Positions 33,566 to 42,380 of a DNA stretch of 64,000 nt are shown piece after piece. The notes beneath the pieces are model-generated. The model had not been told where the DNA came from. It searched no databases and was given only the letters and a program-made list of their open reading frames with translations. The translations under genes and the position numbers were made by a program. Location of the stretch: NCBI GenBank assembly GCA_019187085.1, contig JABARS010000002.1:124001-188000 (forward strand). The letters are read 5' to 3'. Within the stretch, counting starts at the first letter, position 1; each line of letters starts with the position of its first letter. This DNA is from Pseudorhodoplanes sp. Lineage in GTDB: Bacteria > Pseudomonadota > Alphaproteobacteria > Rhizobiales > Xanthobacteraceae.

Positions 33566-34224
33566 ATTGATCTCCAGCGACTGGCAATGATGCCTGGCAC
33601 GCGGTCGGCCCATCGCTGGGCGGCACTCGCGATATCGAAGCGCTTCTTGAGCGTCACTTGCGGAACCAGCAGAAAGACCACCACCGTCGAACGGCCAGAG
33701 AGTCGGGTATAGGTTGCTCCACTGCGCGTGCGCCCGGTGTTGGCGCGCGCAAGGCCGCGCTTGGTCAACCGCGCATTGTCAGCAACCAGCAGCGACGGCC
33801 CACCGCGCCGATAGACGAAGCGAAGCCGCATCCCGGTGCGCCGTTCCCAGCCGCCCGGCGTGATCCGCTTCATCGCACCGGTGGCACTCAGCCCTTTAAC
33901 GCCGGCCGCCGCCGTTGGGATGGCGAGCCAGAAGCCGCGCTGCGATCGGATCGTCACTCCGCGATCGAAGGCATCGACGATATTGGGCGCTTTCGACCAT
34001 ACGAACGATGCGGCTTCGAGACTAACGGCCCCTTCAGGATACGTCCTGCCACGCCAGGTGTTGGCGAGCCGTTGTCCCAATCCGGCGTCGATGACGTCGG
34101 CTCGCAGCTCGCCTTTGAGCCCGTCCGTCACCTCACGCATGGCCGCCGTCACCGAGCGAGCGGCCGCTCCCTCGACCTCGCTGAAGCCCTTGGCGAGATC
34201 GTCGGTCTTGATCGAGAACCGCAT
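33562..34224 (-). CDS. Phage minor tail / connector protein (DUF6441-like)
   Basis: The 220-residue basic protein starts RFSIKTDDLAKGFSEVEGAAARS and contains FVWSKAPNIVDAFDRGVTIR and ASRWRSI at the end. It resembles DUF6441-type proteins at the position of HK97 gp10 (neck/tail completion) between the head-tail joining and tail terminator genes. The exact role is by position. Confidence 0.7.
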   Translation of the reverse strand: MRFSIKTDDLAKGFSEVEGAAARSVTAAMREVTDGLKGELRADVIDAGLGQRLANTWRGRTYPEGAVSLEAASFVWSKAPNIVDAFDRGVTIRSQRGFWLAIPTAAAGVKGLSATGAMKRITPGGWERRTGMRLRFVYRRGGPSLLVADNARLTKRGLARANTGRTRSGATYTRLSGRSTVVVFLLVPQVTLKKRFDIASAAQRWADRVPGIIASRWRSI

Positions 34225-34228
34225 CGGT

Positions 34229-34546
34229 TCAGCCCTGCAGGGACGCCTCGCAGGTCCAGATCAGTCGCTCGGCGTCGATGGTCGGCGTGGCGATAACGGC
34301 AAAGGTCTCGCCTTCGATTTCGACGGTGTCGCCGGATGCCGGGTTCGGCACTTCCGCGCGGCGCACGTCGATCAGGACCGTCGGCACCACCGCCCGGCTG
34401 TCGCCAAAGCCTACGACTTGGTCGGGGCGCTTGCGGATGACACGGACAATCGTTCCATCACCGGTCCCGCCGAAACGCCAGAGAGCGTCGCGGGCAAGCG
34501 CTGGATCGCCGAACAGCGTGTCGATGGCCGCTGCGAACGCCGTCAT
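34229..34546 (-). CDS. Head-tail joining protein (lambda FII-like)
   Basis: The 105-residue protein has DTLFGDPALARDALWRFGG followed by a beta barrel (RVIRKRPDQVVGF, GDTVEIEGETFAVI), in the style of gpFII head-tail adaptors. It is located between the capsid decoration and neck genes. Assignment is by position and fold pattern. Confidence 0.72.
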   Translation of the reverse strand: MTAFAAAIDTLFGDPALARDALWRFGGTGDGTIVRVIRKRPDQVVGFGDSRAVVPTVLIDVRRAEVPNPASGDTVEIEGETFAVIATPTIDAERLIWTCEASLQG

Positions 34547-34551
34547 TGCGA

Positions 34552-34887
34552 TCAGAAGCTCGCATTGAGCCGAACACGGCCAACAGTCTCGCCCGCACCA
34601 CTGCCCACGGCCTCGATCGCGACACCGATCAGGGTATTGCTGGTGGCGGTCTTGGTCGTCTCCTTGGCCGTGTTGTCCCAGTAAATCTTGTCGCCGGCCG
34701 CCCAGGCTTGCGAGGCGACCTTCTTGAGGTCGAACACGCCGACCAGCGCCGCCTCGATCGACTCGCCGTTCGCAGCGGTACCGGTGGCGACGCCGAAGAT
34801 CGAGCCGACGAGCAAGCCGTCGCCGGAAGCGACGTCGTAGGGTGCAGTAAGCGTGATGGTATTGCCGGGTTGAACGTAGTTTTTCAT
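34552..34887 (-). CDS. DUF2190 capsid-associated protein
   Basis: The 111-residue protein matches DUF2190: MKNYVQPGNTITLTAPYDV, SGDGLLVGSIFGVA, QAWAAGDKIYWDN and GRVRLNASF. Members lie next to the major capsid gene of Mu- and lambda-like phages and probably decorate the capsid. It follows the capsid fusion gene by 75 bases. Confidence 0.85.
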   Translation of the reverse strand: MKNYVQPGNTITLTAPYDVASGDGLLVGSIFGVATGTAANGESIEAALVGVFDLKKVASQAWAAGDKIYWDNTAKETTKTATSNTLIGVAIEAVGSGAGETVGRVRLNASF

Positions 34888-34962
34888 GGCAGATGGTCCT
34901 TTTGAAACGACGAAGGGCGGCCGAAGCCGCCCGTTCCGTCAGTCCACGATCAGGGTTTGAGT

Positions 34963-36999
34963 TTATGCGCCGGCGTTCTTATAGAGCCCGCGCCAGTCGA
35001 TGGCCTTGGCTCCGAAATCGAGTCGGCACTTGATTTCGATGCCGTCAACATCGAAGCCGTTGCGGGTTTCGATGTAGGCGCCCTGCTGGCCCTCCAGATA
35101 AGCGTACTCGATGGTGTCAATCTGGGCGGGGTTTGCGGCGAGATACCAGGCCGTGGCGCTCGCGTTATCGAGCCGCGGCTCGGAGATCGGCGAGAGCGTG
35201 CGGATCGATTGCGGCACCACATCCCCGGTCTTCGCGGGCACCAGGTTTTGCGCGATCAGCTGTTCGGCTGCGAGTTCCAGCGCGGCCGGGACGATCAGGA
35301 AGGCGGGGCGGATGTTGAGCACCGTCTTCTTGTCGAGCCCGGTTTGCTTGGCCATCGCGGCGCGGCCGTCGCCCACCGTCGTGACGCTGAGGGCCGCACC
35401 CGAAGCCGCAAGGTTCTTGTGGGTCGCATGGAAGAGCGCGACGCCGTCCGCCATCGCGGCGTTGGTCGTGACGATCCCCCAGACCACGTCGCTTTCGAGT
35501 GTGGCGATTGCGGTGCCGTACATCGCCGGGATGCGAGTGAAGGCATCGAGATCGTCGTTGATCAGGACCTGGCGGGTAATCCCGACCACGCGACCGTAGG
35601 TCTCGATGCGATAGCTTTCCTTCGACTCTGCGATGGTGCCGCGCTTGAACTCGCCGCTCTCGTTGACTTTCAGGAGCTGCGGCGCTTCGCCGATCTGCAC
35701 CCGGTTCATGGCCTTGAAGTCGGTGGCGAGCACCTGCCGACAGAAGGCGACGAACGTGCGCGGATAGGCATCGTAAGCTTGGCGCAGCGTCTTGTTGGTG
35801 ACCGCGGAAAGGATTTCCGGGAAGTCCGAGGTCGAGTGCAGCGCGCGCGTCGCGATCTCGTCGCGCGAGAAGCCGCGGACATTGACGCCGGCATTCGCCA
35901 GAAACTCGCGCGCCAGCTCGAGCAGCGTCATGCCGCGATATTCGCGGGCAGGCTCCGAGAGCGGGAACAGCGTCGGGCTGTAGCGATGCAGGAGGGCATT
36001 GGTGACCGCCTCGCGGCGCGTCACGCGCTCGTCGCGTCCGCCGAGCGGCACGGAGACGTGCGGGAACACCCGCGCGTGGTCGGCAGCCTCCGCGACCTTG
36101 TCGAGGATCAGGCGGCGAGCCTCCTCGATCCCGACACTGCGCTTCACCAGGTCGTCCGAGAAGCCGCGTTCGAGCCCAAGCCGGCTCGCGAGGTCGTAGA
36201 TCGTCGACACCCGCTCGCGCTCGATTTCCTGTGCGCGGGCGACGAGCGCTTCCGCGCTGGGAGCGGCCGGCGTCGGCAAAACTGCAGTCGGCTTTGGCGG
36301 GGCGGCGCCCGACTGCGAGCGTGTATCCGTCGCCTCCTCCTTGGGATCGAGGATCCCGGGCAGAGGGAGATCGGCGGCCGCCTTCACGTCCGGTGCCGGC
36401 GGTTTGGTCTGTGCATTCTCCATGATGATTCTCCTGGGAGTGGTCGCGTCATCCCGGTCGAGGACGCAGGGCATCAAGTGATCAACCGAGCGGAAGCCGG
36501 CCGCCGGGTCGGCCCCGACCGGGACCGCGGAGATTTCGAAGGGTGTCCAATCGACGGCCCGCCACAGTTCGGGGCCGTTCGTCGGCCGTGTGATCTCGTA
36601 GCGCTGGACCTGATAGCCGACCGACACCGCGCGGACGTGCCCGCTGCGGATGTCGTTCCAGACCGGGGTGACGTCCTCGCGCTCGCTGAAGCGCACGCGG
36701 GCCAGTCCGCGGCCGTTCTCGATGCGAGCCGTGCCCGGCACCACCGAACCGATCACCGCCTCAAGTGCGAACCGGTCATGCACCTTGAGAAGCGGCGCAC
36801 CGGCGTTGAGGCGATCGAGATGGACCTCGGCCGGGTCCATGCTCAGCTCCTCGTCGAACGGTTCGCCGAAGAACGGCTGGCGCCGCACGCGCGCGCCGGT
36901 CGACCACACGACCTCGATTGAGCGATCCTTCTCGTCGAGTGTCGCAGGCAGAATGTCTGCCGCCCGCTGAAGCGGCGGCAGATCGATGGTCCCTTGCAT
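34963..36999 (-). CDS. Prohead protease-major capsid protein fusion
   Basis: The 678-residue protein joins two functions. The N-terminal 190 or so residues are an HK97-type (S78) prohead protease with the likely catalytic His74 (LLKVHDRF) and Ser126 (RAVSVGYQV). A proline-rich, acidic linker (about 200-250) and a helical scaffold region follow. The C-terminal part (about 350-678) is a HK97-fold major capsid protein (TLRQAYDAYPRTFVAFCRQV, GVALFHATHKNLAASG). The ATG at 36999 has AAGGA 7 bases upstream and follows the portal stop by 4 bases. The protease presumably frees the capsid part. Confidence 0.9.
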   Translation of the reverse strand: MQGTIDLPPLQRAADILPATLDEKDRSIEVVWSTGARVRRQPFFGEPFDEELSMDPAEVHLDRLNAGAPLLKVHDRFALEAVIGSVVPGTARIENGRGLARVRFSEREDVTPVWNDIRSGHVRAVSVGYQVQRYEITRPTNGPELWRAVDWTPFEISAVPVGADPAAGFRSVDHLMPCVLDRDDATTPRRIIMENAQTKPPAPDVKAAADLPLPGILDPKEEATDTRSQSGAAPPKPTAVLPTPAAPSAEALVARAQEIERERVSTIYDLASRLGLERGFSDDLVKRSVGIEEARRLILDKVAEAADHARVFPHVSVPLGGRDERVTRREAVTNALLHRYSPTLFPLSEPAREYRGMTLLELAREFLANAGVNVRGFSRDEIATRALHSTSDFPEILSAVTNKTLRQAYDAYPRTFVAFCRQVLATDFKAMNRVQIGEAPQLLKVNESGEFKRGTIAESKESYRIETYGRVVGITRQVLINDDLDAFTRIPAMYGTAIATLESDVVWGIVTTNAAMADGVALFHATHKNLAASGAALSVTTVGDGRAAMAKQTGLDKKTVLNIRPAFLIVPAALELAAEQLIAQNLVPAKTGDVVPQSIRTLSPISEPRLDNASATAWYLAANPAQIDTIEYAYLEGQQGAYIETRNGFDVDGIEIKCRLDFGAKAIDWRGLYKNAGA

Positions 37000-37003
37000 T
37001 CGT

Positions 37004-38515
37004 TTATCCTTGCTGTTGACCGGACGCTGCTTCGGCACTCGCGTTGATGGCGTCCTGCAGAACGCCGGTCTTGGTGACCTTGCGCGGGTCTGAGTCGAGC
37101 ACGAGCCCGAGCGCGTCGAGCTTGGCGTTCATGGCCGCGATCTCGGCAAGCACCGCGTCCGGGTTATGCCCTTGCCGCGCGATGGCCTGGGCAAGCGTCA
37201 TGGTGCCCGATCGCATCGCCAGCATGTCGGCCATGGCGTCTTTCAGCGGGTCGACCGCCTCGAAGCGCGGGGGCGACCACGCGACCGCGATCTTCGCCTG
37301 CGGCAATCTTCCGGCGGCCCAGGCTTGCTCCGTGAACCAGTCCCAGACCGGCTGGCAGAACATCGGAATGAACAGCTGCCATTGCACCGCATCGATCATG
37401 CGGCGGAACTCGACCAGGCCGGCGCGGATCGAGGAATAGTTGACCTGGCTCAGATCTCCGGTGAGCAGTTCGTAGGGCAGCCGGAATCCAGCCGCGACGA
37501 TGTGCAGCTGCGCCCGCAGCCATTCCGATACCGCCGCAGTCGTCGCCGGTTGGTTGAACTTGATGTCCTTGCCCCCACGTGCGTAGGCAATAAGCCCGGG
37601 CTCGAACTGCTCGACGCGATTGCCATCGGCATCCACGACGGATGGGGCGATGCCCTGCTCGCCCTCGTCGGCACCGAGCACGATGCCGACCACGCAAGCC
37701 TCGGTCTTTTTGCGGACCAACTCGGCCTGCGTCCAATCGTCGAGGTCGCGCAGTGCCCGCATGACCGGCGTGCCCCACGGCACACCGCGCACTTGCGCGC
37801 GCTGCTTTTCGTAGAGATGGACCACGTCGGCGGCGGGTATGGCCGCGCTATCGAGTCTGCGGCGCAACGATACCGCATGATCGCCAGGATGCTGGGCAAA
37901 CAGCCAGTAGGCGCGTCGACGGCCGATCGCGTCGAACTCGATGCCTTGCAGAATGCGCCCCCCGTTGGCGAGGTCACCGTTGCGCGTGCCGTCCAGAAGA
38001 TCGGCTTCGATAATCTGCACCTGCAGCGGGACGTCGAGCCCGTCCGTCGCCCGCCGCGGACGACGCCGTAGTAGCACCTCGCCGGCTTCGACCATCTCGC
38101 GGCAAGCCAGCGTCTGCAGCCCGTAGCAGTCGAGCTGCCCGTCGGCGTCGCAGCGGGAAGACCAACTCTCCCACAACGCGTCGGCTTCGCGATCGAGCTT
38201 CTCGTTGCCGCTCGCGGCGCGCGGGATGATCCCGGCTCCAACGATATTGTTGACCAGCACCGACACCGCTTTGGCGGCGTGCGGATTGTTGCGCACCAGG
38301 TCGCGCATGCGATCGCGCAACAGCGCCCCGGCCATCGCGATCTCGGCGTCAGCCGATGTATTCGGCGCGCGCCAGCCGTCCGTGCGCCGGCCACGAGCCG
38401 CGCCGTCATAGCCGCGCGTCAACACCTCGAAGCTTTGCCGTGCCAGGACACGGCGAACGGCGGCGCGAGGGGCGACGGCGCCGATTGCGCGGTCAAGCCA
38501 GGTCGCTTGCGCCAT
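37004..38515 (-). CDS. Phage portal protein, lambda family
   Basis: The 503-residue protein fits the lambda gpB portal family: WLDRAIGAVAPRAAVRRVLAR, DLVRNNPHAAKAVSVLVNNI, GAGIIP, CREMVEAGEVLLRRR and GVPWGTPVMRALRDLDDW. It forms the DNA channel at one capsid vertex. Its ATG at 38515 overlaps the stop of the gpW-like gene by one base. Confidence 0.95.
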   Translation of the reverse strand: MAQATWLDRAIGAVAPRAAVRRVLARQSFEVLTRGYDGAARGRRTDGWRAPNTSADAEIAMAGALLRDRMRDLVRNNPHAAKAVSVLVNNIVGAGIIPRAASGNEKLDREADALWESWSSRCDADGQLDCYGLQTLACREMVEAGEVLLRRRPRRATDGLDVPLQVQIIEADLLDGTRNGDLANGGRILQGIEFDAIGRRRAYWLFAQHPGDHAVSLRRRLDSAAIPAADVVHLYEKQRAQVRGVPWGTPVMRALRDLDDWTQAELVRKKTEACVVGIVLGADEGEQGIAPSVVDADGNRVEQFEPGLIAYARGGKDIKFNQPATTAAVSEWLRAQLHIVAAGFRLPYELLTGDLSQVNYSSIRAGLVEFRRMIDAVQWQLFIPMFCQPVWDWFTEQAWAAGRLPQAKIAVAWSPPRFEAVDPLKDAMADMLAMRSGTMTLAQAIARQGHNPDAVLAEIAAMNAKLDALGLVLDSDPRKVTKTGVLQDAINASAEAASGQQQG

Positions 38516-38733
38516 CAGCGATCGCCGCGGGAAAACCCGGCATAGCCGGCAACCGGCGCTGAAGACGAAGACGCGGCGGCGATTTCGCGCTCGATGGTCC
38601 GAATGCGCTTGATGAGATCGTCGGCCGAGCCGTATTCGACAGTGCGACCGTCATAGCTCACGCGCAGCGTCCCCGACGCATAGGCGCGGCGGAGTGCGGC
38701 CAGCTCGTTATCGGTCCACATCACCTCAGCCAT
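38515..38733 (-). CDS. gpW-like head-tail joining protein
   Basis: The 72-residue protein has the gpW signature WTDNELAALRRAYASGTLRV, then VEYGSADDLIKRIRTIER and a low-complexity Ser/Ala tail. gpW completes the head-tail connector. It overlaps the terminase by 13 bases when started at the ATG at 38733. Confidence 0.88.
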   Translation of the reverse strand: MAEVMWTDNELAALRRAYASGTLRVSYDGRTVEYGSADDLIKRIRTIEREIAAASSSSAPVAGYAGFSRGDR

Positions 38734-40748
38734 CCCTTGTCCACGGCGAGCCAATCGGAGCGGCGCTTGCCGGCTGCGGCCGGCACCCGCGCGAGTACGC
38801 CCGCCGTCAGCCCCTGCGCGTTGCTCTGCGCTGAGATCACCGCAATTTCATCGGGTGCAGGCCCGACCTGGTCCTCGAGGTCACGCCACTTCGCGTCGGT
38901 CCAGCGGTCGGCGCCCGCGAGCCACGCGGCCGAGCGGGCGTAGACGCGGCAGTCGAGCGCCTCGTTGCGTTCGCGAATTTTCTGCCATTCCAGGCGCGTG
39001 AAGCCGCGCTTGGTTCGCACCGTCACGAGCTGCTCGGCGGCGAGCTGCTTGACCCATTCCGCCTCGACCCCGCGCGGCAGATGAACGAAGCCGGCCGGAA
39101 AGGAAGCACCTTCTGCGATCTCTTCGTCGGTCGGTCGGTCGAGCCGCAAGAAACGGTAGGTCTCGCTCTTGAAGGTCGCGACGGCGATCGTCCAAAGCCG
39201 GGCGCCGCGCCGGAGCTTGCGCCCCGCCTCGGTCACATCCACAAAGGTCGGACCGACCACCGGTGCCGCCCGGTTGAAGCCCTCGACACCCTTGACCGGC
39301 GCGACCTGCGCGTGCCCGACCTTGCGCGCCCAGGCGTAAACCGCGGGTGACTCGTAGCCCGTATCGATTGCGAGCTTCGCGAGGGCAAGCCGTGCGCCAT
39401 GCGCGTGCGGCCAGGTGCGATCCAGCAAGCCGCTCAGTTCATCCCAGCTCTCGGCGCGGTCGGGTCCGCCCTCGATCACAAGATGCTCGACAAGCCAGCT
39501 TTCGAGGCCGCGACCCCAAGCCCAGATGTCGACCTCGATCCGATCCTTCTGAACGTCGGCGCCTGCCGTCAGGAACAGACCACGGGACGGCACGGTGCCG
39601 GTCTGCCAGGGTTCGCGACGATCGTAGAGTCGCTGCCAGTCGGGCGCCTCGCCGGTTTCGATCCAGGTCTCGCCGAGGACGCCATTCTTGAAGCTGCGCT
39701 TGGCTTCGTCGGTCGCCTGAGCTGCCTCCCACATGCGCGCTATGTCGTCCCATGAGAACCAGCCGACCGGCGAGTAAAGCGCCGACAGATGAAAACCGAT
39801 CGTGCCGGGATCGGCGACTTCCGCGGTCGATTGCCAATCGCCCTGTGCAAGCATCGCGGTCTTGTGATGCTCCTCGATCGCCGCATCGCAAGCCTCGCAT
39901 TCGTAATGCGCAGTCTCCGGTTTGCCCTTGTCCCACCGCAGCTGCTCGAACCGCAGCCACTGCAGCACCCCGCAATGTGGGCACGGCACGAAGAAGCGGC
40001 GTTGGTCTGATGCCTCGTACTCGCGCTCGATCCGCGAGAAGCCGTGGATCGTCGGCGTCGAGGTCAGGAACGTCTTCGCCCGCCACGAGAAGGTGCGCGT
40101 TCTCGCCTCGGCGAGCGCGACCGGATCGCCTTCCTCGTCGGCGGACGGCGGATAGGCATCGACCTCGTCGAGAAAGAGATAACGCGCCGGCATGGAGCGC
40201 AGGCCCACCGCGCTGTTGGCGCCCGTGATGACCAACAGGCCTGCCGGAAACTCCTTGGACAGGACCGTGTTGCCGGCATCGCGCGAGCGCGCAGGCTTGA
40301 CCCGCTCGCGCAACGATGGACATTCCTCGACCAGCGGATCGATGCGTTGGCGCGAGAAGCGCTTGGCAAGCTCGACGGTCGGCTGCACCGCCAGCATCGG
40401 CCCCGGCGCATGATGGATGACGTAGCCGATCCAGTTGTTGCCGGATTCTGTCGCGCCGACCTGCGCGGCCTTCATGAACACCACGCGGCGTGCCGGATGC
40501 GCCGGCGAGAGCGCATCCATGATGGCCCGCATGTAGGGCGTGCGATCGGTCCGATAACGCCCGGGCTCCGCGGAGGCCCGGGGACTCAAGACCCGATGTC
40601 GATCCGCCCATTCCGAAACCGTCAGCGCCGGATCGGGCGTTAGTCCGTCGCGCCATGCCTGCCGAAGCTCGTCGGCGCCTTCGAAGCCGAAGCCGTCATC
40701 GGAACTCGGGCCGGATGGCGGCGAGTTCGGCAAGGTGGCCGCGGACAT
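38721..40748 (-). CDS. Phage terminase large subunit (GpA family)
   Basis: The 675-residue packaging ATPase has a GpA-type Walker A-like sequence MKAAQVGATES (92-102), Walker B YLFLDEVD (190-197), a zinc ribbon (CPHCG and CEACD) and the nuclease domain with DTGYESPAVY and DVTEAGRKL. It cuts and packages DNA, probably by cos-type cutting as in lambda. The ATG at 40748 overlaps the small subunit gene by 53 bases; a later start cannot be excluded. Confidence 0.95.
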   Translation of the reverse strand: MSAATLPNSPPSGPSSDDGFGFEGADELRQAWRDGLTPDPALTVSEWADRHRVLSPRASAEPGRYRTDRTPYMRAIMDALSPAHPARRVVFMKAAQVGATESGNNWIGYVIHHAPGPMLAVQPTVELAKRFSRQRIDPLVEECPSLRERVKPARSRDAGNTVLSKEFPAGLLVITGANSAVGLRSMPARYLFLDEVDAYPPSADEEGDPVALAEARTRTFSWRAKTFLTSTPTIHGFSRIEREYEASDQRRFFVPCPHCGVLQWLRFEQLRWDKGKPETAHYECEACDAAIEEHHKTAMLAQGDWQSTAEVADPGTIGFHLSALYSPVGWFSWDDIARMWEAAQATDEAKRSFKNGVLGETWIETGEAPDWQRLYDRREPWQTGTVPSRGLFLTAGADVQKDRIEVDIWAWGRGLESWLVEHLVIEGGPDRAESWDELSGLLDRTWPHAHGARLALAKLAIDTGYESPAVYAWARKVGHAQVAPVKGVEGFNRAAPVVGPTFVDVTEAGRKLRRGARLWTIAVATFKSETYRFLRLDRPTDEEIAEGASFPAGFVHLPRGVEAEWVKQLAAEQLVTVRTKRGFTRLEWQKIRERNEALDCRVYARSAAWLAGADRWTDAKWRDLEDQVGPAPDEIAVISAQSNAQGLTAGVLARVPAAAGKRRSDWLAVDKGWLR

Positions 40749-41295
40749 GCGTCTCCAGAAGCTTCTGCATGCGGTGCGCTCCGATTTCGACGGGCTGACC
40801 GATCATGTCGCCGCACGAAGCCGACAGTTCGGATGCCATCAGCGCGGCGATCCGCGCCGGCCAGTTCGCCCAGGCATCGCGCTCCTCGCGCGCCAATCGA
40901 AAGACGAGCGCGGTCGCGCGCGCCCGATCGACCAGCTCGCCGCGTCGTTCTTGCAGCTTGAGCCGTGTGAGATGCGCCTTGGCGATCTCGTGCGCGGTGC
41001 GCGCCTGCACGAAGGTGACATTGCCGCCCGCGGGCAGCCCCTGCTCCTTCAGGGTCTCGCGCACGGAGCCAACCGCGGCTTCCGCCACCGGCTTGAGTTT
41101 CGCGGTGTCGGGCTTCGGCTTGGCTTTCGATTTCGCACGGGTCGGATCGGTCGAACGCTCCCATGATGCATCGGCCTTCGCCGGATTGATGGTGCCGTCC
41201 GGCTCCTGTGGCACGCGCCCCTGCTTGATCGCGCGCAGCACCGCGACGTGGCTGACGCCCCGCTGCCGGGCATAAGCGCGGATGGACAATCCCAT
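40696..41295 (-). CDS. Phage terminase small subunit-like protein
   Basis: The protein of about 199 residues starts with a helix-turn-helix (MGLSIRAYARQRGVSHVAVL, RAIKQGRVPQ) typical of Nu1-like DNA-packaging proteins, then has a charged linker and a helical domain (VQARTAHEIAKAHLTRLKLQ). It precedes the large subunit on the same strand, as expected. The methionine at 41295 is chosen because family members begin there; 41325 is also open. Confidence 0.82.
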   Translation of the reverse strand: MGLSIRAYARQRGVSHVAVLRAIKQGRVPQEPDGTINPAKADASWERSTDPTRAKSKAKPKPDTAKLKPVAEAAVGSVRETLKEQGLPAGGNVTFVQARTAHEIAKAHLTRLKLQERRGELVDRARATALVFRLAREERDAWANWPARIAALMASELSASCGDMIGQPVEIGAHRMQKLLETHVRGHLAELAAIRPEFR

Positions 41296-41401
41296 GGCGA
41301 GGCCAAAGTCCACGAAAGCAATCAAATGATCCGATTATTCGCTTGGCTCAGTGCCAAAGCAGCGCATCCATGGAGCGTCATCGATACTCGGGGACGCCAT
41401 C

Positions 41402-41647
41402 ATGGACGACTGGACCGGACTCAAACCTGCCGAGATTCGTGCTCGCGTCGCCGCGGCGCGCGAACCGGCGCTTCGGAAGTTTCTCGCCAATTGCGGCGCT
41501 TCGGTTCTGCCCGGAGAGACGCTCGAACAGGCCGTGCGGCGCGTGCAACTCGTCATCTTCGGCGCGATCCGTCACGCCGCCGAGACCGCCCGACCGGGCG
41601 AAACCTTCCAGCAATCCATGGATCGCATGCTGTCGCGCAAGCGCTGA
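41402..41647 (+). CDS. Small hypothetical protein divergent from terminase
   Basis: The 81-residue protein begins MDDWTGLKPAEIRARVAAAR and is helical throughout, with one Cys. It recurs beside rhizobial prophage terminases as far as I recall, but no function is known. The frame is also open from 41351. It is followed by two hairpins and the DUF3489 gene. Confidence 0.6.
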   Translation: MDDWTGLKPAEIRARVAAAREPALRKFLANCGASVLPGETLEQAVRRVQLVIFGAIRHAAETARPGETFQQSMDRMLSRKR

Positions 41648-41673
41648 CCGAGCGTTCGCAACCTTGCCGTCGC

Positions 41674-41726
41674 GCCCCGCTCCGATGCGGGGCTTGGGGT
41701 CGTAGAAGGGCCGCGATGGTCGCGGC
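41674..41726 (+). repeat. Two tandem GC-rich hairpins before the DUF3489 gene
   Basis: GCCCCGC (41674-41680) and GCGGGGC (41687-41693) pair across a 6-base loop; GCCGCGA (41710-41716) and TCGCGGC (41720-41726) pair across a 3-base loop. Both stems are perfect over 7 bases. No T-run follows either, so they are weak candidates for terminators and may be regulatory structures in the leader of the next gene. Confidence 0.55.
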
Positions 41727-41749
41727 TCGACTACACGAGGAGCCCCATC

Positions 41750-42298
41750 ATGGCGCTTTCCGATACCCAACTCGTCGTTCTTTCCGCTGCATGCCAGCGG
41801 CCGGATCGATCGATTTATCCGCTCACGACGAAGCTTCCCGGCGGCGCAGCCGCGAAGGTTCTCGGCAGCCTGCTCAAGCAGAACCTCATCAAGGAGGTGC
41901 AGGCGAAACGCGAGAACACCGTCTGGCGCGAGGACAAGAAGCGCGGACGCCTCACGCTGCGCGCAACGCCGGCCGCCTTCAAGGCGCTCGGCATCGACGA
42001 AGCCTCCGACGAAGCAGAGACGCCAGCGGACGCCGAAGCCAAACCTGCCCGGTCTGGCAAATCCGGGAAGAGCAAGTCGAAAGCTCGCGGCACGCGCGCC
42101 GACAGCAAGCAAGCCAAGCTGATCGAAATGCTCAAGACCGCCAAGGGTGCGACCATCGACGAAATCGTCAAGGCACTCGATTGGCAGCCTCACACCGTGC
42201 GCGGCGCGATTGCGGGCGCGCTAAAGAAGAAGCTTGGCCTCAACGTCACTTCCGAGAAGGTCGAGGGCCGCGGTCGCGTCTACCGAATCCAAATCTGA
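41750..42298 (+). CDS. DUF3489 protein
   Basis: The 182-residue protein has an N-terminal winged-helix-like part (LSDTQLVVLSAACQRPDRSI, LGSLLKQNLIKEV), a charged Lys/Ser/Ala linker, and the C-terminal DUF3489 winged helix (KQAKLIEMLKTAKGATIDEI, DWQPHTVRGAIAGALKKKLG). DUF3489 is frequent in alphaproteobacterial phages and islands and probably binds DNA. GAGGAG precedes the start. Confidence 0.88.
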   Translation: MALSDTQLVVLSAACQRPDRSIYPLTTKLPGGAAAKVLGSLLKQNLIKEVQAKRENTVWREDKKRGRLTLRATPAAFKALGIDEASDEAETPADAEAKPARSGKSGKSKSKARGTRADSKQAKLIEMLKTAKGATIDEIVKALDWQPHTVRGAIAGALKKKLGLNVTSEKVEGRGRVYRIQI

Positions 42299-42380
42299 CG
42301 TCGCGACGACGATCCACCTTCGGGCGCTGGCTGGCGAATGCCCTTTGACGACCCAGCCGGCGCTTCACTACGTTAGGCAG

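Noticed and set aside
20950..41295. A true gene transfer agent
   Set aside because: Recombinase, primase and GpA terminase genes and the accessory cargo fit a prophage better; only the tail-tip genes are GTA-like.
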